Positions 59,106 through 64,000 of a DNA stretch of 64,000 nucleotides are shown here, piece after piece (the stretch's first letter is position 1; each line of letters opens with the position of its first letter). The translations under genes and the position numbers were made by a program. The DNA is from Plecoglossus altivelis (Eukaryota > Chordata > Actinopteri > Osmeriformes > Plecoglossidae). The DNA lies in the NCBI GenBank assembly GCA_036571765.1, contig BROE01000005.1:4803451-4867450 (forward strand). The letters are read 5' to 3'. The notes beneath the pieces are model-generated. The model saw only the letters and a list, made by a program, of their open reading frames with translations. It searched no databases and had not been told where the DNA came from.

Positions 59106-59267
59106 GGGTCAGTATTCCGATCCCTTTGCCCCAGGTGAGGGGATGAACAGGTGAGCACAGTCATTATGAGGAAAGGTGAGCTCCCTCCATCCACAACCCT
59201 CTCTCCTCCTTTCTTATGCTCTCTTTCTCTCCCTCTAATCTCTTCAGGGGGAAATGAGAATGTTTGC

Positions 59268-59593
59268 ATGCATGTGTGTGTGTGTGTTTGTGTGTGTGTG
59301 GATGTCTGTCTGTGTGTGTGTGTGTGTGTGTCTGTGTGTTTGTGTGTTTGTGTTTGTGTGTGTGTATATCTGTGTGTGTGTACGTGTGTGTGGATGTCTG
59401 TGCGTGTGTTTGTGTATGTCTGTGTGTGTGTGCACGCGTGCGTGTGTGTCTGTCTGTCTGTCTGTGTGTGTATGTCTGTGTGTGTGCGCGTGCATGCGTG
59501 TGTGTCTGCGTGTGTGTGTGTGTGTCTGTGTGTGTGTGTGTGCGCGTGCGTGCGTGTGTGCGTGCGTGTGTGTCTGTGTGTGTGTGTGTGTGA
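59268..59593 (+). repeat. GT microsatellite with GC interruptions
   Basis: About 325 bp of GT/TGTC/CGTG repeats, a long alternating purine-pyrimidine tract. Confidence 0.95.
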
Positions 59594-60337
59594 AAGCAGA
59601 AGCATGTGTTTGTAAGTAGTGTGCACGTGAGTTCCTCATTGTCTGACCAAAGCCCCTTGGTTAGGCTCTGAGATCAGGCTGCAGTTCGACATCCCCACAC
59701 AGACCTTGCACAGTCTGGGACTGTTTTAGCCAAGGCAGTCCGACATAGATATAACACATCAAAGAGTCTGTATCTATGAGGTAATCTCCTTTAAAAAAAA
59801 AAGCAGCAGTCTGTTTCTGGACGTGCATTTGTGGGAAGCTAGGAAGCTGGAGCATGGTATGCCTGAATGCCTTTGTTCTGAAGACTTTATCTGGTGGAGT
59901 TTATGAATGAGTCAGTGAAGAGATGAATGAATCCAGAACGTGTGAGAGTGTCGGAAGAGTCCAGCTGGCGATCGCAGAAGCTCAGAGGTTCAGTCGGAAA
60001 GACTTGGGTTCCTCCGTGGGTTCTATGCGTGGTTCCGATTCACATTTGACTCCGATCTCCCTTCCTGCTAGTCTATCCTCTCTTTCCTGCTGTCTGTCGC
60101 TCCAGGCTGGTTTCAGATACACAGGGTTCAGGTGTGGTGATATGGCAGGGTGAGTCCTGTGACAAATGACTTCTCGATATGCACTGTGTAAACACTGTTA
60201 AGGTGAAGCGACTGGATTAGGATCCAGGTCTCTTGATCTGAAGTCTGTCTGTCATCACCCTGAACCTCTGTCCTGAACATGGTCACCTTCTATCCTGGAG
60301 GGAAAGTCACATACAAGCATGTAACTGTGTGTAACTG

Positions 60338-60550
60338 CATGTGTGTGTTTGTGTTGGTGTGTGTTTGTGTTGGTGCGTGTTTGTGTTGGTGTGGGTTTGT
60401 GTTGGTGTGGGTTTGTGTTGGTGTGCGTTTGTGTCAGTGTGTTTTTTGTGTTGGTGTGTGTTTGCGTTGGTGCGTGTTTGCGTTGGTGTGTGCTTGTGTT
60501 GGTTAGTGTGTGTTTGTGTGTTGGTGTGTGTTTGCGTTGGTGTGTGCGTG
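60338..60550 (+). repeat. GTGTTTGTGTTG minisatellite
   Basis: About 14 copies of a 14-16 bp unit 'gtgtgtttgtgttg' with minor changes. Confidence 0.9.
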
Positions 60551-61239
60551 ACTGTTTTCTTGTTCCACCATTGACTTCTTGTTCTCATTTCCTTAAAGAT
60601 ATTCCTGTTTTGTGTTGATAGGAACAACTGATCCAGCTATGCCTCTGCAGTGTAAAGAGATTGGCACGTTGACTTTGCTAATGTGTTCAGATCGGGTCAG
60701 GAGATTAGTCAGTTAAATGATACACACACACACAGACACACACAGACACACACACACACGGGCCTGGTCTCGTGAGAACTCTGGTACCAGGAGCTGTCAG
60801 TCAGAGGCCAAAGATCTATCAGTCTCATGATTCCAGAAGGTTCCGGACCCTAGTTACAGACCAGACTGGCTAGCTGAGGATTATGGTCTGTCTGTGTGTC
60901 AGTACGGGACCTGGTTCCTCTGTGCGTGCATGTCTTGGGACAGCCAAGCCGGAAAATGAGGACAGAGATGCAAAGTGAATGTAAATCTTTTTGCTCCAGC
61001 TGGGGTGCTTGATAACGTCCCTTTGCGCTGTGTGCACTTGTGTTGATCCTTGCGTTGATCCCTCTGTAATTGTTCTCATATGAGCAAGTCATGGCAAGGG
61101 GCTGTCATCTTGCATTGTTCTGACTTGTTGCTTAGCTACTTTGTTTGTTCGGCAACATTAAACTAATCGTTGCTTGGTTTTGCTCGGTTCCGATCTACCA
61201 CAAAGCTGAAGTTCTTACATTCTATCCTTCTGTCTTTGG

Positions 61240-61632
61240 CCCCCTCTCTCGCTCTCTCTCTCTCTCTCCATTCCTTCCTTCCTTCCTCTCTTGCTCTCCC
61301 TCTTCCTCTTTCCCTCCATCCCATTCTCTCACTTTCTCCCTTCCTCTCTCTTTCTCTCTGCCGCTTCCCTACTGTCCCTCTCTCTGTGTTTCTCTCTCTG
61401 TTTCTCTCTGTTTCTCTTTCTGTGTTTCTCTCTGTGTTTCTCTCACTGTGTTTCTCTCTCTGTGTTTCTCTCTGTGTGTTTCTCTCTCATGTTCTTTCTC
61501 CTCCCTCTCTCTACGTCTGTGTGTGCGTGTGTCTCTCTTGTTCTCCCCTCCCTCCCTCCCTGCCTCCCTCTCTCTGTGACTCTCTCTCTCTCTTGTTCTC
61601 TCTCCTTCCTCCCCCTCTCTGTCTCTCTTTCC
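61240..61632 (+). repeat. CT/TTCC polypyrimidine tract
   Basis: Nearly 400 bp almost free of purines except G in TGT steps, in Jagged-like intron 2. Confidence 0.95.
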
Positions 61633-62398
61633 CACACATACAATGCTGAGCTACCTGTGCATTCCAGCCATGTGGGAGTCTGTCATGTGGAGGTATAGGA
61701 GCAGAGAGGCAGACAGAGAGACCAGTTAAAGCCTTCTTTCTCTTCCCCTTCTCTCTTTCAGCCGCTTTCTCTCCTACCCTTTGTGTTTCCGTCTCTTTTG
61801 TACTGGCGGTGACTCTCACTCTTTCTCAAATACCTGTGTGCTGATACTGGCGTATTCACACACGCACGCGCGCGCACGCACATACACAGACACACACACA
61901 CACACACTCACATACACACAGGAGCACCCTTTCAGCGCCCTTCCCCCTGGACTCACTGTTCGTGAATTAGTACGCAGTCTCAGACACACACTTTATCATG
62001 ACACACAAAGACAGTAAATTCCATTAGGGTTTCCAGCTTGTGTTTTTTAGAGATAAGTTAATAACCCTGAGGGCAAAAGTCCCCGGGGATGCAGAGTTTT
62101 AATGATTTCATTTGTGTGCAAATTGGATTGAAAAGACTGTTTCTATTATAGGCAGGGACTAAGGGAGGAGCCGGCTTTACACGATCACCTTGACGATACT
62201 GTAGAGACTGTATGTGTGCGCGAGTGTATGTGTATGTGTGTGTATGTGTGTGCGAGTGTGACAGAGAGTTGTGTGTGTGTTTGTGTGCGAGCTGCAAACA
62301 GGGTGCACATCGTTGTAAGTGGTTGTGCAGGTGTAATTACACCAAATGGTTACCTTTGCTTCAAGTCCATTGATCTGTCTCCAGTAACCCCAATAAGC

Positions 62399-62485
62399 TT
62401 CTCTCTCTCTCCCCCCCCTCTCTCTCTCTCTCTCTTCACTCTCTCTCTCTCTCTCTCTCTCACACTCTCTCTCTCTCTCACTCCC

Positions 62486-62538
<53 letters not shown>

Positions 62539-63135
62539 CTCTCCCTCTCTCACTCTCTCTCTCTCTCCCTCTCTTCTACCTCTCCGTCTGCTGTTTCCAC
62601 CCCCTCCAAAATCACTGCTCCATCAACTCTCTCCCACGCGCTCTCCCTCTCTTGCCCCCTCTCCATCAAATCCTCTATTTAGTTATTTCACTCACTGTCT
62701 CTCTCTGTCTCTTTCTCTTTCTCTTTCTCTCTCCATCCCTCCCCCTTCCCTCTCTCTCTGTCTCTCAACTCTTCTCTCTCTCTTTCCCTCTCTGTGTCTC
62801 TCTCTGTGTCTGTCTGTCTCTCTCTTTCTGTTTCTCTTCCTCTCTCTCTCTCTTTGTTTCTCTCTGTCTGTCTGTCTCTCTCCCTGTGTTTCTCTTCCTC
62901 TCTCTCTCTCTCTGTTTCTCTCTGTCTGTCTCTCTCTCTTTGTTTCTCTTCCTCTCTCTCTCTCTCTCTCTCTGTTTCTCTCTGTCTGTCTCTCTCTCTG
63001 TCTGTTTCTCTCTCTTTCTCTCTCTCTGTTTCTCTCCCTCTCTCTCTCTTTCTCTCTATGCTTCTCTCTGTCTCTATTCTCTCTCTCTCTCTCTCTGTCC
63101 CTCTCTTTGTTTCTCTCCCTCTCTCTCTCTCTGCT
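62399..63135 (+). repeat. Long CT polypyrimidine tract
   Basis: More than 700 bp dominated by (CT)n, with TTTCT, CCCT and GTCT interruptions. It is the longest simple-sequence block in the window. Confidence 0.95.
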
Positions 63136-63606
63136 GTGTGCCAGAGCTCCCTCTCCCCTCCCCCTCCTCTCCCTCCTCTGAGACCTGGTGCCAGGCAGCC
63201 TGCCTGTGCTCCTCCGAGCCTCTCCAGGTCAGGGAGAGCGAAGGGACCTGAGTCCCGTTCACCTGACGGGACCTTGGCCTCCTGTCCTTTAATCACGACA
63301 TCACCCTCTACCTCTTAACCCGGGCTCCTTTCTCCTCTTTCATCCCTGTCCGGTACTTCTCTTATCTCCCAGCTGAGTCTCCACATGAGTAATCTGTCGG
63401 TGTGTACCAAAACTCCCTGGCCGCTCTCACGGCCTCCGCTGGCTCCTCCGGGCCTGTTTGATCATGCGTGATCTCCTCTATCTCCTGCTTCGTTTATCTG
63501 CTCTATCCGGTGCATGCCTCATTTATGTTTTTCATAACCTTCATCTGTGTTTACTGGGAAATTAGAGACTGGAGCGCTTTGAGAGGCCATCCCTGGACCA
63601 CAGATT

Positions 63607-63752
63607 CTCTCTCTCTCTCTCTCCCCTCTCTCACCCTCGTTCTCACTTGCTCTCTCTCTCTCCCCCTCTCTCTCCCTCTCTCTCTCTCCCCCTCTCTCTC
63701 CATCTCTCTCTCTCTATCCCCCTCTCTCCCCATCTCTCTCTTTTTCTCCCTT
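63607..63752 (+). repeat. CT polypyrimidine tract
   Basis: (CT)n with CCCC interruptions near the right edge, followed by a short CA repeat (63760-63842). Confidence 0.95.
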
Positions 63753-64000
63753 ACTCAGTGTACTCACACACAGACACTGACGTACACATACCCATGAGCA
63801 CACACATATGCGCGCGCACACACACAGACACACACACACACAGTCCAACTCATTCCCATACCTAGCCGCACTTTACTAAACACACAAGTGTGGAGAGTTT
63901 GCATTCGCTGGCCAGACTAGGTCGTTTCCTGTGGAAGCTGGAGGGGGCGTTTTCTCAGAGTGGCAACCTGGGTACTGGGGGGTAGACTGGGAGGGGTGGG

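Larger units (their letters stand above)
56645..64000 (+). other. Intron 2 of the Jagged-like gene (continues past window)
   Basis: 7.4 kb in which I could not find the expected next exon (the short TLLVEAWD-type exon or the DSL domain). It is dominated by microsatellites, with a G-rich stretch at 57060-57110 and a CG/GT stretch at 57240-57320. Confidence 0.6.

Noticed and set aside
62216..63318. Ser/Leu-rich frames of 174-321 codons (and Arg/Glu frames on the opposite strand)
   Set aside because: Translations of CT/GA microsatellites; not coding.

Overview
The window is nuclear DNA from a vertebrate, almost certainly a teleost fish. The genes have many short GT-AG exons whose translations match vertebrate proteins closely. 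The non-coding DNA is packed with CA/GT and CT/GA microsatellites, contains tRNA-derived SINE, LINE-tail and foldback elements, and has one assembly gap (35968-36710). No prokaryotic features, rRNA genes or CRISPR arrays were seen. The species cannot be named from the sequence.

Layout. 7-6157 (+): a glutamate carboxypeptidase II family gene (naalad2/folh1), entering from the left with its N-terminus missing. 7171-12188 (-): an NLR-like protein with PYRIN and NACHT domains, but no LRRs and a changed P-loop. ~13.4-21.9 kb (-): numa1. 23157-24473 (+): lrrc51. 26186-27778 (-): lamtor1. 30644-41177 (+): itpkc. 43625-45194 (-): actmap (C19orf54). 46173-47584 (+): snrpa. 53005 to the right edge (+): the first two coding exons of a Jagged-type Notch ligand; the rest lies beyond the window.

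numa1-lrrc51-lamtor1 corresponds to a human 11q13 block and itpkc-actmap-snrpa to a human 19q13.2 block, here joined. Three neighbouring pairs are head-to-head (numa1/lrrc51, lamtor1/itpkc, actmap/snrpa). lrrc51/lamtor1 and itpkc/actmap are tail-to-tail. The genes do not form a pathway; they are ordinary housekeeping and signalling neighbours.

Exon boundaries were read by eye from splice sites and reading-frame phase. For naalad2, the NLR gene, lamtor1, lrrc51, itpkc, actmap and snrpa the summed exons come out in frame. Most interesting points: a probable U1A autoregulatory element (PIE) in the snrpa 3' UTR; an NLR without LRRs and with Leu replacing the Walker A Lys; an unlisted alternative first exon in itpkc and a perfect 51-bp duplication of an itpkc splice acceptor; and a GC-AG intron in actmap.
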